A stretch of DNA of 64,000 bases. It comes from Pseudomonas sp. ANT_J12. GTDB taxonomy: Bacteria; Pseudomonadota; Gammaproteobacteria; Pseudomonadales; Pseudomonadaceae. The position numbers and the translations under genes were made by a program. Of the stretch, positions 19,493 to 29,149 are shown one piece after another; within the stretch, counting starts at the first letter, position 1, and each line of letters opens with the position of its first letter. The DNA lies in the NCBI RefSeq assembly GCF_008370045.1, contig NZ_VOBN01000004.1:389148-453147 (forward strand). Reading direction: 5' to 3'. The notes under the pieces are model-generated. The model did no database searches. It saw only the letters and a program-made list of their open reading frames with translations, and was not told the origin of the DNA.

Positions 19493-19710
19493 GGCAAGTC
19501 TCGAATGAAGATAAAACAAAGGGCGAATGGTAACAGGCGACACCCGCCCGGCTCCAGTCAGCAGGGCATTTAAGCCAAGGTTGCGTCTACAACGCCCGTA
19601 TACCGTGGTGAATGGCCGAATATCAGCGGATGGCATTTACCGTTTATCGGCTGTATGCCAGATTCGCCTGCTGATAACTTTCCTTACAATTCTCGACTAC
19701 AGTCTGCCCC

Positions 19711-20760
19711 ATGCCTGCCCAACTCAAGCGTCGCCTGTTCATTTTCCTGCTGATCGTCCTGCTGATTGCCGGGGGCTTCTTTGCCCATTGGTTTTTCAAG
19801 GGGCGCTTTTATGAAAGCACCGACAACGCGTATGTCCAGGGCGAGATCACTCGCGTCTCCAGCCAATTGGGCGCGCGCATCGACGAAGTCCTGGTGCAGG
19901 ACAACCAGCACGTCGAAAAAGGCCAGTTGCTGGTCAAGCTCGAAGGCGATGACTTCCACCTCGCCGTCGACCGCGCCAACGCCGCCCTCGCCACCCGCGA
20001 AGCCGAGCGCCTGCAAGCCCAGAGCAAACTGACCCAGCAAGCCAGCCTGATCGCCGCCAGCGATGCGCAAGTGGTGTCCAGCCAGGCCAGCCTCGGCCGC
20101 TCGCAAATCGACCTGTCCCGGGCCGAGGCGCTGCGCAAACCCGGTTACGTTTCGGAGGAACGGGTGACCACCCTCTCTGCCGACAACCACATCGCCCGCT
20201 CGCAAGTGACCAAGGCCCAGGCCGATGCGCAAAGTCAGCGCCAGCAAGTCAACGCGTTGAGCGCCGAGATCAAGCGCCTCGACGCGATGATCGCCAACGC
20301 CAAGACCGATCTGGCCCAGGCGCAACTGAACCTGACCCGCAGCGAAATCCACGCGCCCATCAGCGGCTTGATCGGCCAGCGCGCCGCGCGCAACGGCCAG
20401 TACGTGCAGGCCGGCGCCTACCTGCTGTCGATCGTCCCGGACCAGGACATCTGGATTCAGGCCAATTTCAAGGAAACCCAGATCGGCCACATGCAGCCCG
20501 GGCAGAAAGCCGAACTGACGTTTGACGCCTACAGCGACACGCCGATTGAGGCGCGGGTCGACAGCCTGTTCGCCGCCTCCGGGGCGCAGTTCAGCCTGCT
20601 GCCGCCGGACAATGCCACGGGCAACTTCACCAAAGTCGTACAACGGATTCCGGTCAAACTGACCTTCGCTGCGGACAATCCGCTGCACGGCAAGATCCGC
20701 CCGGGGATGTCGGTCACCGTCAAAGTGAACATCAAAGACGCCCCTGACGATGGCCGGTGA
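19711..20760 (+). CDS. EmrA/HlyD-family efflux adaptor
   Basis: This 349-residue membrane fusion protein has a single N-terminal transmembrane anchor (about residues 8-30). A biotinyl-lipoyl-like barrel starts at STDNAYVQGEI, followed by a long coiled-coil hairpin (residues 80-200, rich in Ala, Gln and Glu) and a beta-barrel with SIVPDQDIWIQANFKETQIG. This is the EmrA type that bridges an inner-membrane pump to an outer-membrane channel. Its end overlaps the start of the MFS pump gene by 11 bases, so the two form a translationally coupled pair. No outer-membrane TolC-like gene is adjacent. Confidence 0.93.
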   Translation: MPAQLKRRLFIFLLIVLLIAGGFFAHWFFKGRFYESTDNAYVQGEITRVSSQLGARIDEVLVQDNQHVEKGQLLVKLEGDDFHLAVDRANAALATREAERLQAQSKLTQQASLIAASDAQVVSSQASLGRSQIDLSRAEALRKPGYVSEERVTTLSADNHIARSQVTKAQADAQSQRQQVNALSAEIKRLDAMIANAKTDLAQAQLNLTRSEIHAPISGLIGQRAARNGQYVQAGAYLLSIVPDQDIWIQANFKETQIGHMQPGQKAELTFDAYSDTPIEARVDSLFAASGAQFSLLPPDNATGNFTKVVQRIPVKLTFAADNPLHGKIRPGMSVTVKVNIKDAPDDGR

Positions 20761-22300
20761 TCAACTGCTCCGCCCGGCCGGCGAGCCGACCCGGCGGGAC
20801 TGGATTGCGGTGATGAGCGTGATGCTCGGCGCCTTCATGGCGGTGCTCGACATCCAGATCACCAACTCTTCGCTCAAGGATATTCAGGGCGCACTGTCGG
20901 CGACCCTGGAAGAAGGCTCGTGGATTTCCACCTCGTACCTAGTGGCCGAAATCATCATGATCCCGCTGACCGCATGGCTGGTGCAGCTGCTGTCGGCGCG
21001 ACGCCTGGCGGTGTGGGTGTCGCTGGGTTTTCTCGGTGCCTCGCTGCTGTGCTCGATGGCCTGGAGCCTGGAGAGCATGATCATCTTCCGCGCCCTGCAG
21101 GGCTTCACCGGCGGCGCGCTGATCCCGCTGGCGTTCACCCTGACGCTGATCAAACTCCCGGAACACCACCGCGCCAAAGGCATGGCCATGTTCGCCATGA
21201 CCGCCACGTTTGCGCCCTCGATCGGCCCGACCATCGGCGGCTGGCTCACGGAGAACTGGGGCTGGGAGTACATTTTCTACATCAACATTCCGCCCGGCCT
21301 GATCATGATCGCCGGCCTGATGTATGGCCTGGAGAAGAAAGAAGCCCATTGGGAGCTGCTTAAAAGCACCGACTACACCGGCATCCTCACCCTCGGTGTC
21401 GGCCTCGGTTGCTTGCAGGTGTTTCTTGAAGAAGGCCATCGCAAGGACTGGCTGGAATCGAACCTGATCGTAAGCCTGGGCAGCATCGCGCTGTTGAGCC
21501 TGATCACCTTTGTGATCGTGCAATTCTCCAAGCCCAACCCGCTGATCAACCTGCGCATCCTCGGCAACCGCAACTTTGGGCTGTCGAGTATTTCCAGCCT
21601 GGGCATGGGCGTCGGGTTGTACGGCTCGATCTATCTGTTGCCGCTGTACCTTGCACAAATCCAGAACTACAACGCCCTGCAGATCGGCGAAGTGATCATG
21701 TGGATGGGCGTGCCGCAGCTGTTCCTGATTCCACTGGTGCCAAAGCTGATGAAGTTCATCCCGCCGAAATGGCTGTGCACCATTGGTTTCGGGCTGTTTG
21801 GCCTGGCGAGTTTTTCCTCGGGGGTGCTGAACCCGGACTTCGCCGGACCGCAATTCAATCAGATCCAGATTATCCGCGCCCTGGGCCAGCCGCTGATCAT
21901 GGTGACCATCTCGCTGATCGCCACCGCGTACATCCTGCCCCAGGACGCGGGGTCGGCATCGAGCCTGTTCAACATCCTGCGCAACCTCGGCGGCGCGATT
22001 GGCATCGCCCTCCTCGCCACGTTACTGGATGCGCGGACCAAGACTTATTTTGATTATTTGCGCGAGTCGATTGTGCCGACCAACCCGCAGGTCGCCGAGC
22101 GCATGGCGTCGATGGCGGACCGGTTTGGCAGTGATACGGCGGCGCTGGGCAAGATGAGTGAAATCGTGCATCAGCAGGCCTCGATCATGGCCTACAACGA
22201 TGCGTTTCACTTTGTCGGGATTGCGCTGGGGATCAGCATGTTGGCGGTGTTGTTGACCAAGGCGTTGCCGGCGGGGTTGAAGGCTGGGGAGGCGCACTAG
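20750..22300 (+). CDS. DHA2-family MFS efflux pump (EmrB/QacA type)
   Basis: This 516-residue protein has about 14 hydrophobic segments, as expected for the DHA2 drug:proton antiporters. Signatures are LGAFMAVLDIQITNSSLKDI at the start of the first helix and GWRW-like GWLTENWGWEYIFYIN. It begins within the end of the EmrA-like gene, giving an EmrAB-type pump. The substrate is unknown. A REP pair follows the stop. Confidence 0.93.
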   Translation: MAGDQLLRPAGEPTRRDWIAVMSVMLGAFMAVLDIQITNSSLKDIQGALSATLEEGSWISTSYLVAEIIMIPLTAWLVQLLSARRLAVWVSLGFLGASLLCSMAWSLESMIIFRALQGFTGGALIPLAFTLTLIKLPEHHRAKGMAMFAMTATFAPSIGPTIGGWLTENWGWEYIFYINIPPGLIMIAGLMYGLEKKEAHWELLKSTDYTGILTLGVGLGCLQVFLEEGHRKDWLESNLIVSLGSIALLSLITFVIVQFSKPNPLINLRILGNRNFGLSSISSLGMGVGLYGSIYLLPLYLAQIQNYNALQIGEVIMWMGVPQLFLIPLVPKLMKFIPPKWLCTIGFGLFGLASFSSGVLNPDFAGPQFNQIQIIRALGQPLIMVTISLIATAYILPQDAGSASSLFNILRNLGGAIGIALLATLLDARTKTYFDYLRESIVPTNPQVAERMASMADRFGSDTAALGKMSEIVHQQASIMAYNDAFHFVGIALGISMLAVLLTKALPAGLKAGEAH

Positions 22301-22321
22301 CTGAATTTCGCGGCGCTCATA

Positions 22322-22411
22322 CGGACGCCTTCGCGGGCAAGCCTCGCTCCTACGGGTTTGCGGTGAACGACACAAATCCTGTAGGAGCGAGGCTTGCCCG
22401 CGAAGACGCCC
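22322..22411. repeat. REP pair (inverted)
   Basis: Inverted REP cores at about 22325-22352 and 22379-22408 lie between the convergent MFS and uvrB genes. Confidence 0.9.
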
Positions 22412-22429
22412 TAACGGGCGCCGCTAATC

Positions 22430-24445
22430 TCAGACGGTGATCAACCGATCCCGCAATTTGCCAATCTCATCGCGCATCTGCGCCGCGGCTTCAAACTCCA
22501 GGTCGCGAGCCAACGCATACATCTTCTCTTCCAGCGCCTTGATGCGCTTGGCGATTTCACCCGGCGAGCGCAATTCGGCTTCGTACTTGGCGCTTTCCTC
22601 GGCGGCCTTGGCCATGCCTTTGCGCTTCTTGCTGCGCGAACCCGGCACGGTGGCGCCTTCCATGATGTCGGCGACGTCCTTGAACACACCTTTGGGCGTG
22701 ATGCCATTGGCCAGGTTGAAAGCGATTTGCTTGTCGCGACGACGATCGGTCTCGCCGATCGCCCGCTCCATGGAACCGGTGATGCGGTCGGCGTACAAAA
22801 TCGCCCGACCATTGAGGTTGCGCGCTGCTCGGCCAATGGTCTGGATCAGCGAGCGCTCGGAACGCAGGAAGCCTTCCTTGTCCGCATCGAGAATCGCCAC
22901 CAGCGACACTTCCGGCATGTCCAGGCCTTCACGCAGCAGGTTGATCCCCACCAGCACATCGAAGGTGCCGAGGCGCAGGTCGCGGATGATTTCCACCCGT
23001 TCCACGGTGTCGATGTCCGAGTGCAGATAACGCACGCGCACGCCGTGGTCGGCCAGGTAATCGGTCAAGTCTTCGGACATGCGCTTGGTCAGCGTGGTCA
23101 CCAGCACCCGCTCTTCCAGCGCCACACGTTTGCCGATTTCCGAAAGCAAATCGTCGACCTGGGTCAGCGCCGGACGGATTTCGATTTGCGGGTCCACCAG
23201 ACCGGTCGGGCGCACCAGTTGCTCGACCACGCGACCGGCGTGTTCGGCCTCGTAGTTACCCGGCGTGGCCGAGACAAAAATCGTTTGCGGGCTGATGTTT
23301 TCGAACTCGTCGAAACGCATCGGCCGGTTATCCAGCGCCGACGGCAGGCGGAAACCGTATTCCACCAGGGTTTCTTTACGCGAGCGGTCGCCCTTATACA
23401 TCGCGCCGACCTGCGGCACGCTGACGTGGGATTCGTCGATCACCAGCAAGGCGTCGGCCGGCAGGTAGTCGAACAAGGTCGGTGGCGCCTGGCCGGATTC
23501 ACGACCCGACAGGTAGCGCGAGTAGTTTTCGATGCCGTTGCAGTAACCCAGCTCAAGGATCATCTCCAGGTCAAACCGGGTGCGCTGCTCCAGACGCTGG
23601 GCTTCCACCAGTTTGTTGTTGGTGCGCAGGTAGTCCAGGCGCTCCTGAAGCTCGACCTTGATCCCTTCGATGGCGCCGAGCAGGGTTTCCCGTGGCGTCA
23701 CGTAGTGGCTTTTAGGATAGAAGGTGAAGCGCGGCAATTGCCGGGTGACTTCGCCGGTCAACGGGTCGAAGGCGGAAATCTTCTCCACTTCATCGTCGAA
23801 CAGCTCAATGCGGATCGCTTCGAAATCGGATTCCGCCGGGTGGATATCGATCACATCGCCGCGCACCCGGAAGGTCGCCCGGGCGAAATCCATGTCGTTG
23901 CGGGTGTATTGCAGATCGGCGAGTCGGCGCAGTAATGCACGCTGATCGAGCTTGTCGCCGCGATCCACGTGCAAGACCATTTTCAGGTAGGTTTCCGGGC
24001 TGCCCAGACCGTAGATGCAGGACACCGTGGTGACGATGATGGCGTCCTTGCGCTCCAGCAGCGCTTTGGTCGCCGAGAGTCGCATCTGTTCGATGTGGTC
24101 GTTGATCGACGCATCCTTCTCGATGAAGGTGTCCGACGACGGCACATAGGCTTCGGGCTGGTAGTAATCGTAGTAGGAAACGAAGTATTCGACGGCGTTG
24201 TTGGGGAAGAACGCCTTGAACTCGCCGTACAACTGCGCGGCCAGGGTCTTGTTCGGCGCCAGCACCAGGGTCGGGCGCTGCACCTGGGCGATTACGTTGG
24301 CGATGCTGAAGGTCTTGCCCGAGCCGGTCACACCGAGCAACGTCTGGTGCGCCAGCCCGGCTTCGATGCCCTCGACCATCAGGCGGATGGCTTCCGGCTG
24401 ATCGCCGGCGGGCTCGAAGCGGGTGACTAGCTGGAATTCAGACAT
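22430..24445 (-). CDS. uvrB: excinuclease ABC subunit B
   Basis: UvrB (671 residues) is the damage-verifying helicase of nucleotide excision repair. Walker A is [13 protein letters not shown] near residues 39-51, and the beta-hairpin region starts [12 protein letters not shown] near residue 92. The DEAH-like box is VIDESHV, and helicase motif VI is QTIGRAARN. The C-terminal UVR motif lies in the final 40 residues and recruits UvrC. The length is normal. No SOS box was recognised upstream by eye. Confidence 0.98.
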   Translation of the reverse strand: MSEFQLVTRFEPAGDQPEAIRLMVEGIEAGLAHQTLLGVTGSGKTFSIANVIAQVQRPTLVLAPNKTLAAQLYGEFKAFFPNNAVEYFVSYYDYYQPEAYVPSSDTFIEKDASINDHIEQMRLSATKALLERKDAIIVTTVSCIYGLGSPETYLKMVLHVDRGDKLDQRALLRRLADLQYTRNDMDFARATFRVRGDVIDIHPAESDFEAIRIELFDDEVEKISAFDPLTGEVTRQLPRFTFYPKSHYVTPRETLLGAIEGIKVELQERLDYLRTNNKLVEAQRLEQRTRFDLEMILELGYCNGIENYSRYLSGRESGQAPPTLFDYLPADALLVIDESHVSVPQVGAMYKGDRSRKETLVEYGFRLPSALDNRPMRFDEFENISPQTIFVSATPGNYEAEHAGRVVEQLVRPTGLVDPQIEIRPALTQVDDLLSEIGKRVALEERVLVTTLTKRMSEDLTDYLADHGVRVRYLHSDIDTVERVEIIRDLRLGTFDVLVGINLLREGLDMPEVSLVAILDADKEGFLRSERSLIQTIGRAARNLNGRAILYADRITGSMERAIGETDRRRDKQIAFNLANGITPKGVFKDVADIMEGATVPGSRSKKRKGMAKAAEESAKYEAELRSPGEIAKRIKALEEKMYALARDLEFEAAAQMRDEIGKLRDRLITV

Positions 24446-24784
24446 GAAAAAACCTCTGGGTTCGCGCCTGTACGGTTAAACCGCGCAGCAACGAGAAAGA
24501 CCGCAAACGACGTACGTCGCCCGAGGAAAAAACTGGATTGTGCTCAATGTGGAGCCGATTGCCCGCGCTTTCAAGGCAAACGTCCTACATCCCTCGAAGT
24601 CTTTGACGATGCCAATCGACTAACGGTCGAAAAATAATCGGAAAAACTTACGGTAAAAGCCGAATCGTCTGTCGCCAGCCATCGCAGATGGCCTCTATAC
24701 TAGCTCCCCGTTTGTGCACCGCTCTAGTGCATTCGGCTGGAGCGCGACACGTCCCTCCACACTCCATTCAGAGCCGCCGCAAAA
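24446..24784. other. intergenic gap between divergent uvrB and the aminotransferase
   Basis: These 339 bases carry no convincing gene. A TATACT -10-like box at about 24697 may belong to the plus-strand aminotransferase promoter; its -35 is not clear. Confidence 0.5.
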
Positions 24785-25981
24785 ATGAGCCTGTTCTCCG
24801 CTGTCGAAATGGCACCACGCGATCCAATCCTGGGCCTCAACGAAGCATTCAACGCCGATACCCGTACCAACAAGGTCAACCTGGGGGTCGGTGTTTACTG
24901 CAACGAGGAGGGGCGAATTCCACTCCTGCGCGCCGTTGTCGAAGCCGAGACGATTCGCGTCGCTCAACACGCTTCCCGTGGCTACTTGCCCATCGACGGT
25001 ATTGCCGCCTACGACCAGGCCGTGCAAAAACTGCTGTTCGGCAATGACTCGCCGCTGATCGCTTCCGGCCGTGTGCTCACCACTCAAGCCGTTGGCGGTA
25101 CTGGCGCACTGAAAATCGGTGCCGACTTCCTCAAGCAACTGCTGCCGAACGCTGTCGTGGCGATCAGCGACCCGAGCTGGGAAAACCACCGCGCATTGTT
25201 CGAAACCGCCGGTTTCCCGGTGCAGAACTATCGCTACTACGACGCCGTGACCCACGACGTTAACCGCGCCGGCCTGCTCGAAGACCTGAACGCCCTGCCG
25301 AACGGCTCGATCGTTGTGCTGCACGCCTGCTGCCACAACCCGACCGGCGTCGACCTGAGCCCGGCGGACTGGAACAACGTGCTGGACGTGGTGAAAGCCA
25401 AGGGTCACGTGCCGTTCCTCGACATGGCCTACCAGGGCTTTGGCGACGGTATCGACGAAGACGCAGCGGCTGTGCGTCTGTTCGCGGAGTCGGGCCTGAC
25501 CTTCTTCGTCTCCAGCTCGTTCTCCAAATCGTTCTCGCTGTACGGCGAGCGCGTGGGCGCCCTGTCGATCGTCAGCGAATCGAAAGAAGAAAGCGCGCGC
25601 GTGCTGTCGCAAGTCAAACGCGTGATCCGCACCAACTACTCCAACCCGCCGACCCACGGTGCAAGCATCGTCGCCGCCGTGCTGAACAGCCCGGTCCTGC
25701 GCGCCCAGTGGGAAGAGGAATTGGCCGAAATGCGCCTGCGGATTCGCGGCATGCGCGTGCAGATGGTCGAAGCATTGGCCAAGCAAGCGCCACAACGCGA
25801 CTTCAGCTTTGTCGGCCGCCAGCGCGGCATGTTCTCCTACTCCGGCCTGACGGTTGAGCAAGTCACCCGTCTGCGCAGCGAGTTCGGTATCTACGCCCTG
25901 GACACCGGCCGCATCTGCGTGGCTGCACTGAACCAGAGCAACATCGATGCGGTGACCAAGGCCATCGTCGCGGTGATCTGA
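24785..25981 (+). CDS. tyrB: aromatic amino acid aminotransferase
   Basis: This 398-residue PLP-dependent class I aminotransferase belongs to the aspartate/tyrosine group. It begins MSLFSAVEMAPRDPILGLNE, typical of that group. It carries the substrate-domain motif LGVGVYCNEEG, HACCHNPTGVD and the PLP-lysine motif SSSFSKSFSLYGERVG near residue 245. Known relatives interconvert tyrosine or phenylalanine with their keto acids, using glutamate. It lies next to uvrB, as I recall in P. aeruginosa. The choice between aromatic and aspartate preference is not provable here. A strong terminator follows. Confidence 0.92.
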   Translation: MSLFSAVEMAPRDPILGLNEAFNADTRTNKVNLGVGVYCNEEGRIPLLRAVVEAETIRVAQHASRGYLPIDGIAAYDQAVQKLLFGNDSPLIASGRVLTTQAVGGTGALKIGADFLKQLLPNAVVAISDPSWENHRALFETAGFPVQNYRYYDAVTHDVNRAGLLEDLNALPNGSIVVLHACCHNPTGVDLSPADWNNVLDVVKAKGHVPFLDMAYQGFGDGIDEDAAAVRLFAESGLTFFVSSSFSKSFSLYGERVGALSIVSESKEESARVLSQVKRVIRTNYSNPPTHGASIVAAVLNSPVLRAQWEEELAEMRLRIRGMRVQMVEALAKQAPQRDFSFVGRQRGMFSYSGLTVEQVTRLRSEFGIYALDTGRICVAALNQSNIDAVTKAIVAVI

Positions 25982-25996
25982 GTCTCGCGCGGTACG

Positions 25997-26029
25997 AAAA
26001 ACGGGAAGCCGATGGGCTTCCCGTTTTTT
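25997..26029 (+). terminator. rho-independent terminator of the aminotransferase
   Basis: ACGGGAAGCC-GAT-GGGCTTCCCGT (26001-26023) is followed by TTTTTT. A preceding A-run makes it partly bidirectional. Confidence 0.93.
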
Positions 26030-26091
26030 ATTTGTCGCAGATAAGTGTCAAAGCGCTATCTACGCCCTCTAAACTGCACACAATTATGCAC

Positions 26092-26167
26092 TTGTAGGAG
26101 CGAGGCTTGCCCGCGAAGGCGTCATCACTGGCGCTAAAAGCTTCGCGGGCAAGCCTCGCTCCTACAG
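26092..26167. repeat. REP pair (inverted)
   Basis: Here the outward order of the two REP cores is opposite to the copies at 1560 and 22322: TAGGAGCGAGGCTTGCCCGC first, then its complement, with a 25-base spacer. Confidence 0.88.
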
Positions 26168-26204
26168 GGTTTAGGCACACCCTGGAATTCTGACGAGAAC
26201 CCAC

Positions 26205-26405
26205 ATGAAAAACGATGACCTACGCGCTGACCGGGACGAGCTGGACCATTTCGTGCCCCGCACCCCGGCCAAACGCGGCAACAACCTGGTGCTGCAAGTG
26301 GCGGCCGGTGTGTTTCTCGGCGGCCTGGCCCTGTGGCTGGTGCAACTGGGCGCTACAGTGCTGTATGCCAAGCTGATGCTCGGCACCTTTACCTTCGGCG
26401 GTTAA
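26205..26405 (+). CDS. small single-pass membrane protein
   Basis: This 66-residue protein has a charged N-terminal half (DDLRADRDELDHFV) and one hydrophobic helix (about residues 31-58, VAAGVFLGGLALWLVQLGA). I recognise no function; similar short proteins are common in pseudomonads. Its stop overlaps by four bases the end of the converging gene at 26402. Confidence 0.7.
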   Translation: MKNDDLRADRDELDHFVPRTPAKRGNNLVLQVAAGVFLGGLALWLVQLGATVLYAKLMLGTFTFGG

Positions 26406-26632
26406 GCCAGTTCGGTCGCGCGCTGGCTGGCGGCGTCGTCATAGGCGACGTAAAGCGACTCGGCGACCTGGCTCTTGATCGCCTTGGCGCTTTCCAGCCC
26501 CAGGACGAAACCTTCAGCCTTGCCACCGGCACGGTTCAATTCGTCAGCGGTGCTGGCCTGAGTGATCGCGTCGAACAGTTTCTCGGCGTGAGGGCCGACA
26601 CCCTTGGGCAAGCTGATCTGGGCGATGCTCAT
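26402..26632 (-). CDS. small conserved protein of unknown function
   Basis: This 76-residue, alanine-rich helical protein has no signal or membrane segment: MSIAQISLPKGVGPHAEKLF followed by a mostly helical C-terminus. I do not recognise a function. It converges with, and overlaps by four bases, the small membrane protein gene. Confidence 0.65.
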   Translation of the reverse strand: MSIAQISLPKGVGPHAEKLFDAITQASTADELNRAGGKAEGFVLGLESAKAIKSQVAESLYVAYDDAASQRATELA

Positions 26633-26859
26633 GCGAACACCCCGTTGTTTGGCGATGTGAGTACTGGATGATTCATGGCGCTTACCTTTTCGGCGAATGG
26701 CCGGTAGCGCGTGTCACCACTTCCGGGCGGCTATGGTAGACCTCTGCTACGGTTCTGGTAACCGCCAATGAGCGTTAAAACACCGTTGGCGCCATAGAAT
26801 CCGTCAAGTTAGCAATGGATGCTTGACTTCTCTTTTTGAATCAGTAACATACACGCCAT

Positions 26860-26935
<76 letters not shown>

Positions 26936-26948
26936 GACAGAAGTACCG

Positions 26949-26984
26949 AAAAGCCCCTGAATCGAAAGGTTCAGGGGCTTTTTT
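26949..26984 (+). terminator. terminator of tRNA-Asn
   Basis: AAGCCCCTGAA and TTCAGGGGCTT form a stem around TCGAAAGG, followed by a run of Ts. Confidence 0.93.
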
Positions 26985-27000
26985 GTGGGTGGCCATAAAG

Positions 27001-27066
27001 TCAAAAGATCGCAGCCTTCGGCAGCGCCCACAGGCGCGAGCTGCCGAAGGCTGCGATCTTTTGATC
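27001..27066. repeat. intergenic inverted repeat, AAAAGATCGCAGCC family
   Basis: AAAAGATCGCAGCCTTCGGC and GCCGAAGGCTGCGATCTTTT are perfect complements flanking a short GC-rich loop. It is the same family as 17913-17993. It lies just downstream of the purine permease stop. Confidence 0.85.
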
Positions 27067-27093
27067 TACAGCCCTTTTAGCGAACGACTAACG

Positions 27094-28611
27094 TCAAACA
27101 TGTTCCCCACTTTTCGCATGTGCCGCCCGCGGCTCTGCATGCCCATGCTCCGCCTCGACCACCGGGATCTCCTTGCCGTCGCAGTCATGCAGTTTGCCTT
27201 CGCTGAAGTAATCGCCTTCGCGCAATGCCGCCAGGTCCTGGTAGCGCAGGACGCGTTCGGTGCCGGCCGCGAACACCGACTGTTGATCCGAGTTGCCGGT
27301 GGTGAAGTGGTTGAAGGTCAGGTTCAGGACGATGGCCATGATCGCCGAGGAGCTGATGCCGGAGTGGAAGATCGTCGCGAACCAGCTCGGGAAGTGGTCG
27401 TAGAAGTTCGGTGCGGCGATGGGGATCATGCCGAAGCCGATGGAGGTGGCGACGATGATCAGGTTGACGTTGTTGCGGTAGTCGACCTTGGACAGCGTAC
27501 GAATGCCGCTGGCCGCCACGGTGCCGAACAGCACGATGCCGGCGCCGCCAAGGACTGACGTCGGCACCGCCGCAATCACCCGGCCCATGAACGGCAGCAG
27601 GCCGAGGATCACCAGGAAGATGCCGCCGGTGGCGACCACGAAGCGGCTTTTGATCCCGGTCACCGCCACCAGCCCGACGTTCTGGGCGAAAGCACTTTGG
27701 GTGAAGGAACCGAAGATCGGCGCGATCATGCTCGACAGCATGTCAGCCCGCAGGCCATTGCCCAGGCGTTTGGAATCGACCTTGGTGCCAATGATTTCGC
27801 CCACCGCCAGGATGTCCGCCGAGGTCTCCACCAGGGTCACCATGATCACGATGCACATGGACAGGATCGCAGCGAAGTGGAAGGTCGGCATGCCGAAGTG
27901 GAACGGGGTCGGGAAGCCGAACATCGGGCCTTGGGTCACGGAGGAGAAGTCCGCCATGCCGAGGAACACCGCGATCACTGTGCCGATGACCATGGCCAGC
28001 AGGATCGACAGGCGGGAAATGGTCGCGCTGCCAATCTTGCTCAGCAGTAGCACCAGCACCAGGGTCACGGCCGCCAGACCGATATTGGCCATGCTGCCGA
28101 AGTCCGGGGCATGGCTGTTGCCGCCCATGGCCCAGCGCGCAGCCACTGGCATCAGCGTCAGGCCGATGGTGGTGATGACGATGCCGGTGACCAGCGGCGG
28201 GAAGAATTTGGTGATTCGCGAAAACACCGGGGTGATCAGCAACCCGATCAACGACGCGGCAATCACCGCCCCCAGGATCGACTGGAAGCCACCCTCCCCG
28301 CCGCTGCTGACAATCGCCACCATGGTCGCGACGCCGGAAAACGACACGCCCTGCACCAGCGGCAACTGACAACCGAAAAACGGTAACCCGAGGGTCTGCA
28401 GCAATGTCGCCAAGCCCCCCGCAAACAATGAAGCAGCAATCAACAAACCGATGTCCGCCGGCGAGAGCCCGGCCGCCTGGCCGATGATCAAGGGCACCGC
28501 GACGATGCCGCCGTACATGGTCAGAACGTGTTGCAGGCCGTAAGCCATATTCGCGCCGATCCCGAGATTTTCGTCTTCAGGCCGCTGGTGTGAAACATGG
28601 GGCGTTTTCAT
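27094..28611 (-). CDS. NCS2-family xanthine/uracil-type permease
   Basis: This 505-residue inner-membrane protein has about 12-14 hydrophobic segments. NCS2 signatures include YGLQHVLTMYGGIVAVPLI near residue 22 and FTQSAFAQNVGLVAVTGI, matching the QN-G-x-x-x-x-T motif of the purine branch. It is therefore probably a xanthine or urate:proton symporter. The ATG at 28611 is preferred to an upstream extension to 28644. A perfect TTGTATACAA dyad upstream suggests GntR-type control. The C-terminal tail is His- and Glu-rich. Confidence 0.9.
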   Translation of the reverse strand: MKTPHVSHQRPEDENLGIGANMAYGLQHVLTMYGGIVAVPLIIGQAAGLSPADIGLLIAASLFAGGLATLLQTLGLPFFGCQLPLVQGVSFSGVATMVAIVSSGGEGGFQSILGAVIAASLIGLLITPVFSRITKFFPPLVTGIVITTIGLTLMPVAARWAMGGNSHAPDFGSMANIGLAAVTLVLVLLLSKIGSATISRLSILLAMVIGTVIAVFLGMADFSSVTQGPMFGFPTPFHFGMPTFHFAAILSMCIVIMVTLVETSADILAVGEIIGTKVDSKRLGNGLRADMLSSMIAPIFGSFTQSAFAQNVGLVAVTGIKSRFVVATGGIFLVILGLLPFMGRVIAAVPTSVLGGAGIVLFGTVAASGIRTLSKVDYRNNVNLIIVATSIGFGMIPIAAPNFYDHFPSWFATIFHSGISSSAIMAIVLNLTFNHFTTGNSDQQSVFAAGTERVLRYQDLAALREGDYFSEGKLHDCDGKEIPVVEAEHGHAEPRAAHAKSGEHV

Positions 28612-28677
28612 GGTTGGGGGTTCCCTGGTTTTTGTTATGCGCACACTGTATGCAAGACTCAGGACAAATGTCTATAG

Positions 28678-28691
28678 AGTTGTATACAACT
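28678..28691. promoter_or_regulatory. GntR-type operator candidate
   Basis: AGTTGTATACAACT is a perfect 14-base palindrome 67 bases upstream of the purine permease start. It fits the TNGT-N-ACNA consensus of FadR-type GntR regulators. No GntR gene is adjacent. Confidence 0.45.
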
Positions 28692-28844
28692 GATCGGTCA
28701 GATTATGGACATCTGTTCATCCAGACCGTCGCACTGCGCATCCCATCCCTCTAAAACCTTGCAATACATCCATCCCGGCCCTCCTCCTTTCTCCCGCTAA
28801 TCTTTTTCGTTCATGGCGACCGCCGGCACGGAGGCCCTCTTTTT

Positions 28845-28865
28845 TATACATATAAAGTATGCATA
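28845..28865. promoter_or_regulatory. operator/-10 candidate for brnTA
   Basis: TATACATATAAAGTATGCATA is an imperfect inverted repeat abutting the brnT ATG and containing a TATAAA -10-like box. BrnT-BrnA complexes are known to repress their own promoter. With a -10 this close the message could be nearly leaderless, and no Shine-Dalgarno sequence is visible. Confidence 0.45.
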
Positions 28866-29147
28866 ATGAAGCCATTCGAAATTCAGTACGACAAAGCAAA
28901 AAATGCAGCCAACAAACTCAAGCACCGAGGCATCAGCCTTGCAGAAACCGAGCCAGTGTTCGACGACGAGCGCGCCTTGACCCTACAAGACCGCGATCAT
29001 GACGAGCAGCGCTGGATTATCGTGGGGCAGGACGCCAAGGGTCGTGTTCTGGTGGTGGCCTACACCTGGCGCGATCCGAATGTCGTTCGAATCATTTCGG
29101 CGCGCGCCGCGACCAAAAACGAGCGTCGCCAATACAAGGAGGCATGA
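28866..29147 (+). CDS. brnT: BrnT-family ribonuclease toxin
   Basis: This 93-residue RelE-fold toxin resembles BrnT, which cleaves RNA and halts translation. Family features are the start FEIQYDKAKNAANKLKHRGIS, the central ERWIIVGQ-like RWIIVGQDAKGRVLVVAYT strand pair and the C-terminal RIISARAATKNERRQY. The R/E/Y residues of this tail match the known catalytic and stabilising positions. It is immediately followed by the antitoxin gene. A dyad sits directly on its start. Confidence 0.93.
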   Translation: MKPFEIQYDKAKNAANKLKHRGISLAETEPVFDDERALTLQDRDHDEQRWIIVGQDAKGRVLVVAYTWRDPNVVRIISARAATKNERRQYKEA

Positions 29148-29149
29148 CC

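Noticed and set aside
18230..19573. 447-codon plus-strand frame opposite gltX
   Set aside because: Antisense of gltX with no recognisable motif.
22727..23935. 402-codon plus-strand frame opposite uvrB
   Set aside because: Antisense of uvrB, which is unmistakable.
24695..25861. 388-codon minus-strand frame opposite the aminotransferase
   Set aside because: Antisense of a well-conserved enzyme.
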